A model generated the notes under the pieces. That model was given only the letters and a program-made list of their open reading frames with translations, was not told where the DNA came from and did no database searches. Below, one piece after another: positions 1 through 7,381 of a stretch of 11,594 bases of DNA. The position numbers and the translations under genes are program-made. Numbering within the stretch: position 1 is the stretch's first letter; every line of letters starts with the position of its first letter. Source of the DNA: Pseudomonadota bacterium (GTDB lineage: Bacteria > Pseudomonadota > Gammaproteobacteria > Steroidobacterales > Steroidobacteraceae); contig JAJXYU010000020.1 of NCBI GenBank assembly GCA_021780395.1, forward strand, positions 1,832 through 13,425, read 5' to 3'.

Positions 1-1807
1 GCTCATGGTCGAGGTCGATGTAGTGATGGGCGATGTACGCGAGGTCCACCGTGGTGAAGTTGAACTGCGCCGAGTCGATCTGCTTGCCGGTCGCGCGCTG
101 GGCCGCGAAGTTCAAGTACGCCTGCAGCGCCGGACCCGTGTAGTTCGCGCTGAACTCCGCGCCATATTGCCGTCCGTAGCGGTAGTTGAACGGCGTCAGG
201 ATGATCGGCGCGCCGAACTGCCCTTCGTCGATCAGGTTCACGGACTGCTTGTAATAGGTGTCGACGGCGACGCGCACGCGCCGGGTCACGGCTTGTGACA
301 CGCCGACGTCGTAGTCGTTCGCCCGCTCCGCCTGCGGCGGGGTGTCACCGGGAGAGAGCGGCGCGGCGGTCGTGTTCACGAACGGCGCGAGATCGCTCGC
401 CCCGACGAGTTCGAACGGCGGCGGCGAGAAGTATCGGGCATAACCGGCGTGCAGCGTGGTCTTCGCCGACACCCGCCACACGAGATTCGCGCGCGGACTC
501 ACCTGGTTGCCGCTCGCATAGGCGGTGAACCGGTCGTAACGCAGGCCGTAGTTCAGCGTCAGCCGCTCGAGGAGCCGCCATTCGTCCTGGACGTAGAGAC
601 TCTCGATCCGCTCGGTCTTCGCGCCGTTGTCGACGATCGTGAGCGGAACGTCGCCCTGCGGCGCACCGGCCGCGTTGGTCGGCAGCACGAGCGAGGTGGT
701 GTCGCTCGTGGACCGGTCGTCCTGCACGAACAGTCCGGCGCGCAGGGTGTGCGCCCGGTCGAGCCGCCAGCTCGCATCCGACTGCAGCGCATAGGCGACG
801 TTGCGTTTGTACGCGCTCTGCGCGATCCCGTTGTAGAGCAGATCGCCGATCGGATCGGGCTCGAACGTCAGGCTCGAGTAGCGCGCGACCAGCGACGTGC
901 GCAGGTGCAGCGGGCCCGCGCGGTGCAGCCAGCTGAGCGCGCCGAAATGGGTGATCTCGCGCTGGTTCTCGTTCAACGCGGCGCTCGGGAACGTGGTTTG
1001 CCCGTACACGCTGAGTCCGAGCGGCGGTTGTTCGCCGTCCAGGTTCGGTATCTGGAACTTGCCGATCGAGCTGCCGACCAGCAGCGCGACGCGATCATGG
1101 GTGTCCAGGGCGTCCTCGAAGTAGCCGAAGCCGTGGTACTGCGTCGTGTGATCGTGGATCGGATTCGACCGGCCATCCGGCGACTCGATCCCGAGGTCGT
1201 TGCGCAGCATGTCGCCGGCGACGAAGTAGCTGAGCGAGCCCACGCTGCCGGCGGCATCGACGCTCGGCTGCACGGTGCCGTGGCTGCCGCCGTAGAGCGA
1301 CACGGCGCCGCCGTGCACCTCGGCGCCGCTCTTCGTGCGGATGTCGATGATGCCGGCGGTGTCGAGACCGTACTGCGCCGGCAGCGTGCCGGTGATCAGG
1401 CTCACCGAGGAGATCAGCCGCGGGTCGAGCACCTGCCCGAAAGCGCTGACGCCCTCGGGCAGCACGATCCCGTTGATCCGGTACTGCACGCCGTTGTGCT
1501 CGCCGCGGACGTGGATCTGGCCGAAGGAGTCCTGGGCCACGTCCGGCGCCTGCAGGATCACCTGGTTCAACAGGGCGTTGTCCCCGCCGGGGGCGCCGGC
1601 GATCGCCCGTGAATCGAAGGTATAGCTCGATGCGCCGATGCGCGTCGGGATGCGTGCGCGATCGGGACCGAGATGGGAGGCGGTCACGACGATCGCCCCG
1701 AGTTCGGGGGGCGATCCGGCTGCCGCCGCGCGGGCGGGGATCCGGAACGAGGCGCAGGCGATCGCGGCGAGACCATAGGCCGCGACCGCAAGGGAATGGC
1801 GGTGCAT
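1..1807 (-). CDS. TonB-dependent outer-membrane receptor (C-terminus outside window)
   Basis: The product is an outer-membrane, TonB-energised transporter; its ligand is not evident. I translated from the ATG at 1807-1805 and the frame stays open to the window edge, giving 602 codons. An AGGAG Shine-Dalgarno lies 8 bases upstream of the ATG. The N-terminus is a Sec-type leader (hydrophobic about residues 5-21, likely cleavage after an ARA near residue 27). It is followed by a TonB-box-like stretch ELGAIVVTAS (residues 35-44). The plug domain shows IHVRGEHNGVQYRINGI, then LPAQYG and IDIRTKSGAEVHGG, typical of plug domains. The rest is alternating beta-strand sequence rich in aromatic residues, such as YVQDEWRL, LNYGLRYDRF and LHAGYARYFSPP. 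Receptors of this kind usually exceed 700 residues, so roughly the last hundred or more residues are missing here. It lies 88 bp downstream of the small HELGH protein on the same strand, probably in one operon, which hints at a metal or metal-complex ligand (inference). Confidence 0.93.
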   Translation of the reverse strand, partial: MHRHSLAVAAYGLAAIACASFRIPARAAAAGSPPELGAIVVTASHLGPDRARIPTRIGASSYTFDSRAIAGAPGGDNALLNQVILQAPDVAQDSFGQIHVRGEHNGVQYRINGIVLPEGVSAFGQVLDPRLISSVSLITGTLPAQYGLDTAGIIDIRTKSGAEVHGGAVSLYGGSHGTVQPSVDAAGSVGSLSYFVAGDMLRNDLGIESPDGRSNPIHDHTTQYHGFGYFEDALDTHDRVALLVGSSIGKFQIPNLDGEQPPLGLSVYGQTTFPSAALNENQREITHFGALSWLHRAGPLHLRTSLVARYSSLTFEPDPIGDLLYNGIAQSAYKRNVAYALQSDASWRLDRAHTLRAGLFVQDDRSTSDTTSLVLPTNAAGAPQGDVPLTIVDNGAKTERIESLYVQDEWRLLERLTLNYGLRYDRFTAYASGNQVSPRANLVWRVSAKTTLHAGYARYFSPPPFELVGASDLAPFVNTTAAPLSPGDTPPQAERANDYDVGVSQAVTRRVRVAVDTYYKQSVNLIDEGQFGAPIILTPFNYRYGRQYGAEFSANYTGPALQAYLNFAAQRATGKQIDSAQFNFTTVDLAYIAHHYIDLDHE

Positions 1808-1895
1808 CGAACACACTCCTGGCAACGGTTGACGGCGGGACGCGGCCGCGCGTGCGCACGGCGGGCTCCCGCGAGGGATCGTTCGTGGAACGAGG

Positions 1896-2210
1896 TCAGC
1901 CGAAGGTGGGCGGGCCGCGGCTGCGCGGCCGTGGCGCGGCCGTGCCGATGGATGCGAGGAGTGGGGCGGAGGTCCGGTCGGGGGTCGCATGCGTGAGCCG
2001 CGGGCGCGGATACGGGTGGCTGCACGCCGGCGTGACGGCCTGCGCGTAGACCGGACACAGCGCGCAGGGCTTCTCGGCCCGATGACCGGGGCCGACCTCG
2101 GTGACCGCGCGCATCCACGCGGTCACGTGGCCGAGTTCGTGCACGATCGCGCCTTGCTGCGCGAACAGCAGCGAGGACAGCAGCGCGATCGATCGGAGCG
2201 TGGCTTTCAT
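1896..2210 (-). CDS. Small exported protein with HELGH and CxxC motifs
   Basis: This is a 104-residue protein of unknown function. I chose the ATG at 2210-2208 because the protein then begins with a good leader: K2, R6, then a hydrophobic run to about residue 17. The longer in-frame start at 2294 would add 28 polar residues ahead of it and cross the presumed promoter. No strong Shine-Dalgarno is visible. Immediately after the hydrophobic segment comes IVHELGH (H24, E25, H28), which formally fits HExxH. Then come H43 and CALC (C49, C52) and C63. The C-terminal third is rich in Pro, Arg and Thr and looks disordered. The His/CxxC arrangement recalls small DUF2946-like proteins found near TonB receptors, but I cannot confirm membership. 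At this size, with HExxH next to the leader, a working zinc protease is unlikely; metal binding in the periplasm is more plausible. It is the first gene of the likely operon with the downstream receptor. Confidence 0.72.
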   Translation of the reverse strand: MKATLRSIALLSSLLFAQQGAIVHELGHVTAWMRAVTEVGPGHRAEKPCALCPVYAQAVTPACSHPYPRPRLTHATPDRTSAPLLASIGTAAPRPRSRGPPTFG

Positions 2211-2347
2211 GCGGTCGGGACGGACGGTCCGGGAGTTGACCTGACCGCGCACTATACCAAAATCGCTCCGGCCTGCGTGGCGGTGCGACGCCACCGCGGG
2301 TCACGCCGATGGATTTGTGCGGGTCTCTTTGAGTAGGATCGTTCCCC
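2211..2347. promoter_or_regulatory. Divergent intergenic promoter region
   Basis: These 137 bp separate the receptor operon (minus) from the molybdo-enzyme operon (plus), so promoters for both must lie here or nearby. On the minus strand TATAGT (2256-2251) is a plausible -10 element about 40 bases ahead of the small-protein ATG, but no convincing -35 is seen 16-18 bases further up. On the plus strand TTGACC (2236-2241) resembles a -35, but the nearest TATA-like hexamer is only 11 bases away, so I do not pair them. The tract around 2251-2270 is the most AT-rich part of this region. A weak AGGA (2335-2338) precedes the plus-strand start. Confidence 0.4.
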
Positions 2348-2833
2348 ATGATGCGCGCGCTCACCTTTCGGCTGAACGGCGTCGAGCGAACCCTCGAGAT
2401 CGACGATGCGCGCGCGCTCCTGGTCGTGCTGCGCGACGACCTGGGTTTGACCGGCGCGAAGACCGGTTGCGGCGTCGGTTATTGCGCCGCCTGCACGGTG
2501 CTGCTCGACGACGCGCCGATCCGTTCCTGCATCACACCGGTCGGCGCGATCGACGGTCACGCGGTGACCACCGTCGAGGGTCTCGCGAGCGGCGGCGTGC
2601 TGCATCCGTTGCAACAGGCGTTCATCGATCACGGCGCGTTCCAGTGCGGATACTGCACCTCGGGGATGCTGCTCGGCGCGGTCGCGCTGCTGCGGTCGAA
2701 TCCGCATCCCTCGCGCGAGCAGACCGTCCAGGCCCTCGAAGGACACCTGTGCCGCTGCGGCGCGCATCAACGCATCCTCGCGGCGATCGAGTCGGTCGCG
2801 GCGCAGGGCGCGGCGGCCGAGGAGGCGCAATGA
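2348..2833 (+). CDS. [2Fe-2S] small subunit of a xanthine-oxidase-family molybdenum hydroxylase (isoquinoline 1-oxidoreductase alpha type)
   Basis: This electron-transfer subunit carries two [2Fe-2S] clusters between the molybdenum site and an external acceptor. It is 161 residues long, normal for the family. The plant-ferredoxin-type cluster ligands are C41, C46, C49 and C61 (GCGVGYCAAC followed by RSC). The C-terminal helical-domain cluster ligands are C100 and C103 (QCGYCTSGM) and C135 and C137 (HLCRCGAH). The HLCRCGxH ending is characteristic of IorA-like two-subunit enzymes rather than of CoxS or the small subunits of three-subunit enzymes, which usually end in CRCTGY. Two ATGs in tandem (2348 and 2351) could both serve as start; the upstream AGGA is weak. 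The stop codon overlaps the start of the large subunit (ATGA), so the two are translationally coupled. It has no leader of its own and is presumably exported with the Tat-bearing partner. Confidence 0.93.
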   Translation: MMRALTFRLNGVERTLEIDDARALLVVLRDDLGLTGAKTGCGVGYCAACTVLLDDAPIRSCITPVGAIDGHAVTTVEGLASGGVLHPLQQAFIDHGAFQCGYCTSGMLLGAVALLRSNPHPSREQTVQALEGHLCRCGAHQRILAAIESVAAQGAAAEEAQ

Positions 2834-4950
2834 ACGGCGAGCAGGGCGGCGGCGTGGGCTTCAACCGACGCCGGTTCCTGCAGATCGCGGGCGGCGGCGT
2901 CGTGGTCGCGCTGATCGGCTTCGGGGCGCGATACGCGCTGAAGCGGGAGCGGGAGTTCGCGTATCCGGAGGACCTGAACGCCTACCTGCGGATCGGCCGC
3001 GACGGTCGCGTGACGGTGTTCTCCGGCAAGATCGAGATGGGCCAGGGCGTGATGACCTCGCTCGCGCAGATGCTCGCCGAGGAACTCGGCGTCGGCATCG
3101 CGATGGTCGACATGGTGATGGGCGATACGCAGTCGTGCCCGCCGGACGCCGGCACGTTCGGCTCCTTGACGACCCGGGTGTTCGGCCCGGCGTTGCGTGA
3201 AGCGGGCGCGAAGGCGAGGTCGGCGCTACTCGGGCTCGCCGCCAAGCGCCTCGGCGCGCCGCGGACCGCGCTCACGGTGCAGGATGGGGTCGTGTCGGTG
3301 ATCGGCGCGCCGTCGCGGCGCGTGACCTACGCGGATCTCGCGGGCGGCGCGAAGATCCTGCGCATCGTCGACCGGCGCGTCCCGCTGCGCACGCCGAACG
3401 AGTTCACGGTGATCGGCGACCCGGTCGCGCGGCTCGACGGGCCCGCGAAGGTCACCGGGGCGGCGAAGTACGCCGGCGATCTGCGCCTGCCCGGAATGCT
3501 GTACGCGCGGCTGCTGCGACCGCCGATGCACGGCGCGATCCTGATGCGCATCGACACCTCGGCCGCCGCGCGGGTACCCGGCGCACGGATCGTGCAGCAC
3601 CAGGGGATGATCGCGGCGCTGCATCCGGATCCGCAGGCCGCCGCGGTCGCGGTCCAGGCGATCCGGGCGGATTGGTCGGAGCCCGCGGCCACGGTCGATT
3701 CGGACAGCATCTTCGCCCACCTGGTCGCGGTCGGCGGTACGCCGGACGAGATCGCGAAACACGGCGACGTCGACGCCGCGCGCGAGCGCGCGCCGCATCG
3801 GATCCGTTCGGTGTTCCACAAGGGCTACGTCGCCCACGCGCCGATGGAGCCGCATACCGCGCTCGCCGAGGTCAAGGACGGGCGCGCGACGGTCTGGGCA
3901 TCGACCCAGACGCCGTTCCCGACCCGTGACCACGTCGCCGAGATGCTCGGATTGCGGCGCGACGCGGTGCGCGTGATCACGCCGTTCGTCGGCGGCGGGT
4001 TCGGCGGGAAGATCGCCGGTCAGCAGGTGCTCGAGGCGGCCCGGCTCGCGCAGTTGACCGGACGCCCGGTGATGGTCGAGTGGACGCGCGAGGAGGAGTT
4101 CTTCTACGACACGTTCGACCCGGCCGCGGTCGTCGAGGTCGACTCGGCCGCGGACCCCTCCGGGCGGATCGCGCTGTGGGACTACGCGGTGTTCGGCGCC
4201 GGTCCGCGGGGCGCGGCGCCGATCTATGCGAGTGCGAACGAGCGGATCGTCGCGGCAAGGAACGGCCCGGACATCCACCCGTTCGCGGTCGGCCCGTGGC
4301 GCGCGCCGGGCGCGAACATGAACGTGTGGGCGCGCGAGTCGCAGATCGACCTGATGGCGGCGGCGCTCGGGCAGGACCCGCTCGAATTCCGCCTGCGCAA
4401 CGTCGTCGAGCCGCGGCTGCGCCGCACGCTCGAGGCGGTCGCGAAGGCGTTCGGCTGGCAGAGCGGGCCCGCGCCGACCCGGCACGGGCAAGGCATCGCG
4501 TGCAACATCGACGCGGGAACCTGTGTCGCGACCGCGGCTTCGGTCCGGGTGGATGCGGCGAGCGGGCGGGTGATCGTCGACCGGCTCGTCTGTGCGCAGG
4601 ACATGGGCGTCGTCGTGAACCCGGAGGGCGCGAAGATGCAGATCGATGGCGGGCTCACGATGGGCCTCGGGTACACGCTCGCCGAAGAGCTGCACTTTCT
4701 CGGCGGCAACATTCTCGATCGAAACTTCGGGACCTACCGGATTCCGCGGTTCTCCTGGGTCCCGCGGATCGAGACGATCCTGCTCAAGAACGACGCGCTC
4801 GCGCCGCAGGGCGGCGGGGAGCCGGCGATCACGACGACCGGCGCCGTGGTCGCGAACGCGGTGTTCGACGCGACCGGGGTGCGCTTCTACCGGCTGCCGA
4901 TCACGCAGGTGCGGGTGAAGGACGCGCTCGCGGCGGCCGCTAAAGCCTGA
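2830..4950 (+). CDS. Tat-exported molybdopterin-binding large subunit, aldehyde/N-heterocycle oxidoreductase (IorB-like)
   Basis: This is the catalytic molybdenum-cofactor subunit, which hydroxylates an aldehyde or N-heterocycle using water-derived oxygen; the exact substrate is unknown. I set the start at the ATG overlapping the small-subunit stop (2830). The longer open frame back to 2317 only shadows the small subunit. The product is 706 residues. The N-terminus NRRRFLQ (residues 12-18) plus a glycine-rich hydrophobic stretch is a Tat signal, so the enzyme should act in the periplasm. Family motifs include KIEMGQG (about 67-73), the GGGFGGK cofactor loop (388-394), GPWRAPG (488-494) and GGGEPAI, where E664 aligns with the catalytic glutamate of the family. 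The C-terminal sequence ANAVFDATGVRFYRLPIT is typical of IorB-like proteins. No FAD subunit or cytochrome gene adjoins it, so the electron acceptor must be encoded elsewhere, as must maturation factors such as XdhC. Confidence 0.92.
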   Translation: MNGEQGGGVGFNRRRFLQIAGGGVVVALIGFGARYALKREREFAYPEDLNAYLRIGRDGRVTVFSGKIEMGQGVMTSLAQMLAEELGVGIAMVDMVMGDTQSCPPDAGTFGSLTTRVFGPALREAGAKARSALLGLAAKRLGAPRTALTVQDGVVSVIGAPSRRVTYADLAGGAKILRIVDRRVPLRTPNEFTVIGDPVARLDGPAKVTGAAKYAGDLRLPGMLYARLLRPPMHGAILMRIDTSAAARVPGARIVQHQGMIAALHPDPQAAAVAVQAIRADWSEPAATVDSDSIFAHLVAVGGTPDEIAKHGDVDAARERAPHRIRSVFHKGYVAHAPMEPHTALAEVKDGRATVWASTQTPFPTRDHVAEMLGLRRDAVRVITPFVGGGFGGKIAGQQVLEAARLAQLTGRPVMVEWTREEEFFYDTFDPAAVVEVDSAADPSGRIALWDYAVFGAGPRGAAPIYASANERIVAARNGPDIHPFAVGPWRAPGANMNVWARESQIDLMAAALGQDPLEFRLRNVVEPRLRRTLEAVAKAFGWQSGPAPTRHGQGIACNIDAGTCVATAASVRVDAASGRVIVDRLVCAQDMGVVVNPEGAKMQIDGGLTMGLGYTLAEELHFLGGNILDRNFGTYRIPRFSWVPRIETILLKNDALAPQGGGEPAITTTGAVVANAVFDATGVRFYRLPITQVRVKDALAAAAKA

Positions 4951-5044
4951 TCGGCGCCGCCGCGGTCGCGCCGCCGCCCACGAGGCTCGCTACGGCGGCG
5001 AGCGTGATCGCGAGACGGCGACGGGAGCCGCGGCGCACGGACAT
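4940..5044 (-). CDS. Possible 34-residue signal-peptide-like mini-ORF
   Basis: Unrecognised and uncertain. The ATG (5044-5042) shares one base with the fhs TGA (TGATG), an arrangement typical of translational coupling. The 34-residue product starts [21 protein letters not shown], with a strongly basic N-region and a hydrophobic core at about residues 12-24. It then has ATAAA, an AxA-like signal-peptidase site, and ends IRL. It stops just inside the 3' end of the molybdo-enzyme large subunit on the other strand (overlap 4940-4950). It could be a tiny exported peptide, the surviving leader of a gene whose body was lost, or a chance open frame in GC-rich DNA. Too short to score by coding statistics. 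Confidence 0.3.
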   Translation of the reverse strand: MSVRRGSRRRLAITLAAVASLVGGGATAAAPIRL

Positions 5045-6717
5045 CAGAACAACCCGACGACCTGGCCGTCCGGGCCGATGTCGATCCGGTCGGCCGAGGG
5101 GACGCGCGGCAGGCCCGGCATCGTCATGATGTCGCCGCAGATCATCACGATGAACTCGGCGCCGGCGGACAGACGCACCTCGCGCACCGTGATCACATGC
5201 CCGCTCGGGGCGCCACGCAGCTTCGGGTCGGTCGAGAACGAGTACTGGGTCTTCGCGACGCAGATCGGGTAGCGTCCGTAGCCCTCCTCTTCCAGGCGGC
5301 GGATGCGCTCGCGGACCTTCGAGTCGGCGTGGACCTCGGCGGCGCCGTAGATCTTGGTCGCGACCGCGGTCATCTTGTCCCAGAGGCTCGCCTCGTCGGG
5401 GTAGACGAAGCGGAACTTCGACGATCCGGACTCGACCATCTTCACGACGGTCTCGGCGAGATCCTTCGCGCCCTTGCCGCCCTCGGCCCAGTGACGCGCG
5501 AGCACGACCGGCGCGCCGCGCTTCTCGATCGCCTTGCGCAGCAGCGCCACCTCCGCGTCGGTGTCGTTCGCGAAGTGGTTGATCGACACGACGCAGGGCA
5601 GGCCGTAGTGATTGCGGACGTTGTCGACGTGCCGCTCGAGGTTCACGAGGCCCGCGGTCAGCGCGTCGAGATTCTCCTTGTTCAGTTCCTTCAGGTCCAC
5701 GCCGCCGTGGTATTTCAGCGCGCGAATCGTCGCGACGATCACGACCGCGTCCGGTCGCAGCCCGCTCTTGCGGCACTTGATGTCGATGAACTTCTCGGCG
5801 CCGAGATCGGCGCCGAAGCCGGCCTCGGTGACGACGTAGTCGGCGAGCTTCAGCGCGGTCCGGGTCGCGATCACCGAGTTGCAGCCGTGCGCGATGTTCG
5901 CGAACGGCCCGCCGTGGATCAGTGCCGGATTGCCTTCGATCGTCTGCACGAGGTTCGGCTTCAGCGCGTCCTTCAGCAGCACGGTCATCGCGCCATGGGC
6001 GTTCAGGTCGCGGGCGAGCACCGGCTTCTGGGCGCGCGTGTAGCCGACGACGATGTTGCCGAGCCGCGACTTCAGGTCCTCGAGGGAATTCGACAGGCAG
6101 AAGATCGCCATCACCTCGGATGCGACCACGATGTCGAACCCATCCTGCCGCGGGAAGCCGTTGCCGGGCCCGCCGAGCGCGATCGCGATGTCGCGCAGCG
6201 CGCGGTCGTTCATGTCGACGACCCGGCGCCATTGGATCCGGCGCACGTCGATGTCGAGCGCATTGCCGTGGTGGATGTGGTTGTCGATCAGCGCGGCGAG
6301 CAGGTTGTTCGCGAGCGCGATCGCCGAGAAATCGCCGGTGAAGTGCAGGTTGATGTCCTCCATCGGCACGACCTGCGCGTAGCCGCCGCCGGCGGCGCCA
6401 CCCTTCATCCCGAACACCGGGCCTAGGGAGGGTTCGCGGAGGCAGCAGACGGCCTTCTTGCCGATGTAGTTGAGCGCATCGTTGAGTCCGACCGTCGTCG
6501 TCGTCTTGCCCTCACCGGCGGGCGTCGGCGAAATCGCGGTGACCAGGATCAACTTGCCGTTCTTGCGCTCGGACAGGGAGTCGACGAAGTCGAGACCGAT
6601 CTTCGCCTTGTAGTGTCCGTAGGGTTCGACCACCTGATCGGGGATGCCCAGCTTCGCGGCGATCTCGCCGATCCGCTTCAACGAGGCCCGTTGCGCAATT
6701 TCGATGTCGCTCAGCAT
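5044..6717 (-). CDS. fhs: Formate--tetrahydrofolate ligase
   Basis: This cytoplasmic enzyme makes 10-formyl-THF from formate, THF and ATP, reversibly. It is 557 residues, the usual bacterial length. The ATP-binding P-loop is TPAGEGKTT (residues 65-73). The family signature [12 protein letters not shown] with [12 protein letters not shown] follows at about 104-128. The second signature [12 protein letters not shown] is at about 327-338. The N-terminal PYGHYKAKI and C-terminal [12 protein letters not shown] also match the family. The start at 6717-6715 has AGGAG 8 bases upstream (6730-6726). It lies 31 bp downstream of the cyclohydrolase gene on the same strand, so the two form one transcription unit. 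The next enzyme, methylene-THF dehydrogenase (FolD or MtdA), is not in the window. The direction in vivo, formate assimilation or formate and ATP release, cannot be read from sequence. Confidence 0.98.
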   Translation of the reverse strand: MLSDIEIAQRASLKRIGEIAAKLGIPDQVVEPYGHYKAKIGLDFVDSLSERKNGKLILVTAISPTPAGEGKTTTTVGLNDALNYIGKKAVCCLREPSLGPVFGMKGGAAGGGYAQVVPMEDINLHFTGDFSAIALANNLLAALIDNHIHHGNALDIDVRRIQWRRVVDMNDRALRDIAIALGGPGNGFPRQDGFDIVVASEVMAIFCLSNSLEDLKSRLGNIVVGYTRAQKPVLARDLNAHGAMTVLLKDALKPNLVQTIEGNPALIHGGPFANIAHGCNSVIATRTALKLADYVVTEAGFGADLGAEKFIDIKCRKSGLRPDAVVIVATIRALKYHGGVDLKELNKENLDALTAGLVNLERHVDNVRNHYGLPCVVSINHFANDTDAEVALLRKAIEKRGAPVVLARHWAEGGKGAKDLAETVVKMVESGSSKFRFVYPDEASLWDKMTAVATKIYGAAEVHADSKVRERIRRLEEEGYGRYPICVAKTQYSFSTDPKLRGAPSGHVITVREVRLSAGAEFIVMICGDIMTMPGLPRVPSADRIDIGPDGQVVGLF

Positions 6718-6748
6718 TCTTCACTCTCCTTCGGGGTACCAGTCGTCG

Positions 6749-7348
6749 TCAGTGTGTCAGTCGTTCGGAAGCCGTTCGCAGCGCGGACTCGGCGAGCGGC
6801 ATGCCTTCGGCGAGCATCGCGGAGGCGGTGTCGCGAAGCCACGTGGCGCGGTCCGCGTCGCGCAGGCCCTGCGCGTTGGCGGCGACATTGGTCGTGCAGA
6901 TCCGCAGCGCCGATTGCAGCGCGATCGCGCCGGCCGCGGCGTCGCCGGCGACGTTGCGGTGGCAGGCTTCGACGCAGCGCCGCGCCTGGCGCAGGCCGTC
7001 GACACAGGCCGCCGCCAGGTCGAGCGGCGACTGGATCGCGCCGAGCATCGCCGCCTCGATCGCGTCGGCGCGGCCCGGCCCGGCCGCCGGGAGCCGGTAG
7101 GCGTCGATCAGGCGCCGGACCGCCGCGCCGTCGACGTCGACGAAGCCGGCGATGCGCGTCCGCAGCGCCTCGCAGTCGGCGAGCCGGGTCGTGAGTTCCG
7201 CGCGCAGCGATTCGTCGATGCGCTTCGCGAGGGTGTGCCGCAGCGCCATCGACTGCAGGGCGACGCCCATCGCGCCGCTCGCGGCGGCGACAGCGCCGCC
7301 GCCCGGCGCGGGGTCTCCGTTCGCCAGGCGATCGAGAAGGGTTCGCAT
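6749..7348 (-). CDS. fchA: Methenyltetrahydrofolate cyclohydrolase (FchA / cyclodeaminase-domain protein)
   Basis: This 199-residue protein is a stand-alone formiminotransferase-cyclodeaminase C-terminal domain. Such proteins in bacteria interconvert 10-formyl-THF and 5,10-methenyl-THF or act as formimino-THF cyclodeaminases. The diagnostic N-terminal stretch is LLDRLANGDPAPGGGAVAA, with the PGGG loop at residues 15-18. The remainder is mostly alpha-helical, as expected for the four-helix fold, ending in a helix rich in Ala and Leu. The ATG at 7348-7346 has GGAG about 8 bases upstream. Its position directly before fhs strongly favours the cyclohydrolase role over histidine degradation, since no hut gene is near. 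It begins 33 bp after the end of the upstream MFS gene, so it may be read through from that operon or from its own promoter. The symbol follows the methylotroph and acetogen naming; the exact activity is inferred. Confidence 0.88.
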   Translation of the reverse strand: MRTLLDRLANGDPAPGGGAVAAASGAMGVALQSMALRHTLAKRIDESLRAELTTRLADCEALRTRIAGFVDVDGAAVRRLIDAYRLPAAGPGRADAIEAAMLGAIQSPLDLAAACVDGLRQARRCVEACHRNVAGDAAAGAIALQSALRICTTNVAANAQGLRDADRATWLRDTASAMLAEGMPLAESALRTASERLTH

Positions 7349-7381
7349 CCGTTGATCTCCAAGCCCCCGGAATCAAGCCGC

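Noticed and set aside
1792..1803. GGGAATGGCGGT, matching the core of the 19-bp repeat
   Set aside because: It is the complement of the second to fifth codons of the receptor leader, occurs once there, and has no tandem partner; probably chance.
1923..1944. Perfect 11-bp direct repeat GCGCGGCCGTG in the small-protein gene
   Set aside because: Only two copies of a very GC-rich unit within a Pro/Arg-rich coding tail; slippage or chance explains it.
2317..2829. Upstream extension of the large-subunit frame
   Set aside because: It is an out-of-frame shadow of the [2Fe-2S] subunit; the ATGA overlap and the Tat leader fix the start at 2830.
3226..4695. 489-codon minus-strand open frame opposite the molybdo-enzyme large subunit
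   Set aside because: Arg/Asp/His-rich low-complexity translation; the plus strand has all family motifs. The same reasoning removes the long antisense frames at 449-1612, 5197-6426, 7436-8713 and 8929-10107.
4985..5003. Inverted repeat GCTCGC / GCGAGC with 7-base loop between the convergent genes, as a terminator
   Set aside because: The stem is only 6 bp and no T-run follows on either strand, and similar short stems are common at this base composition.
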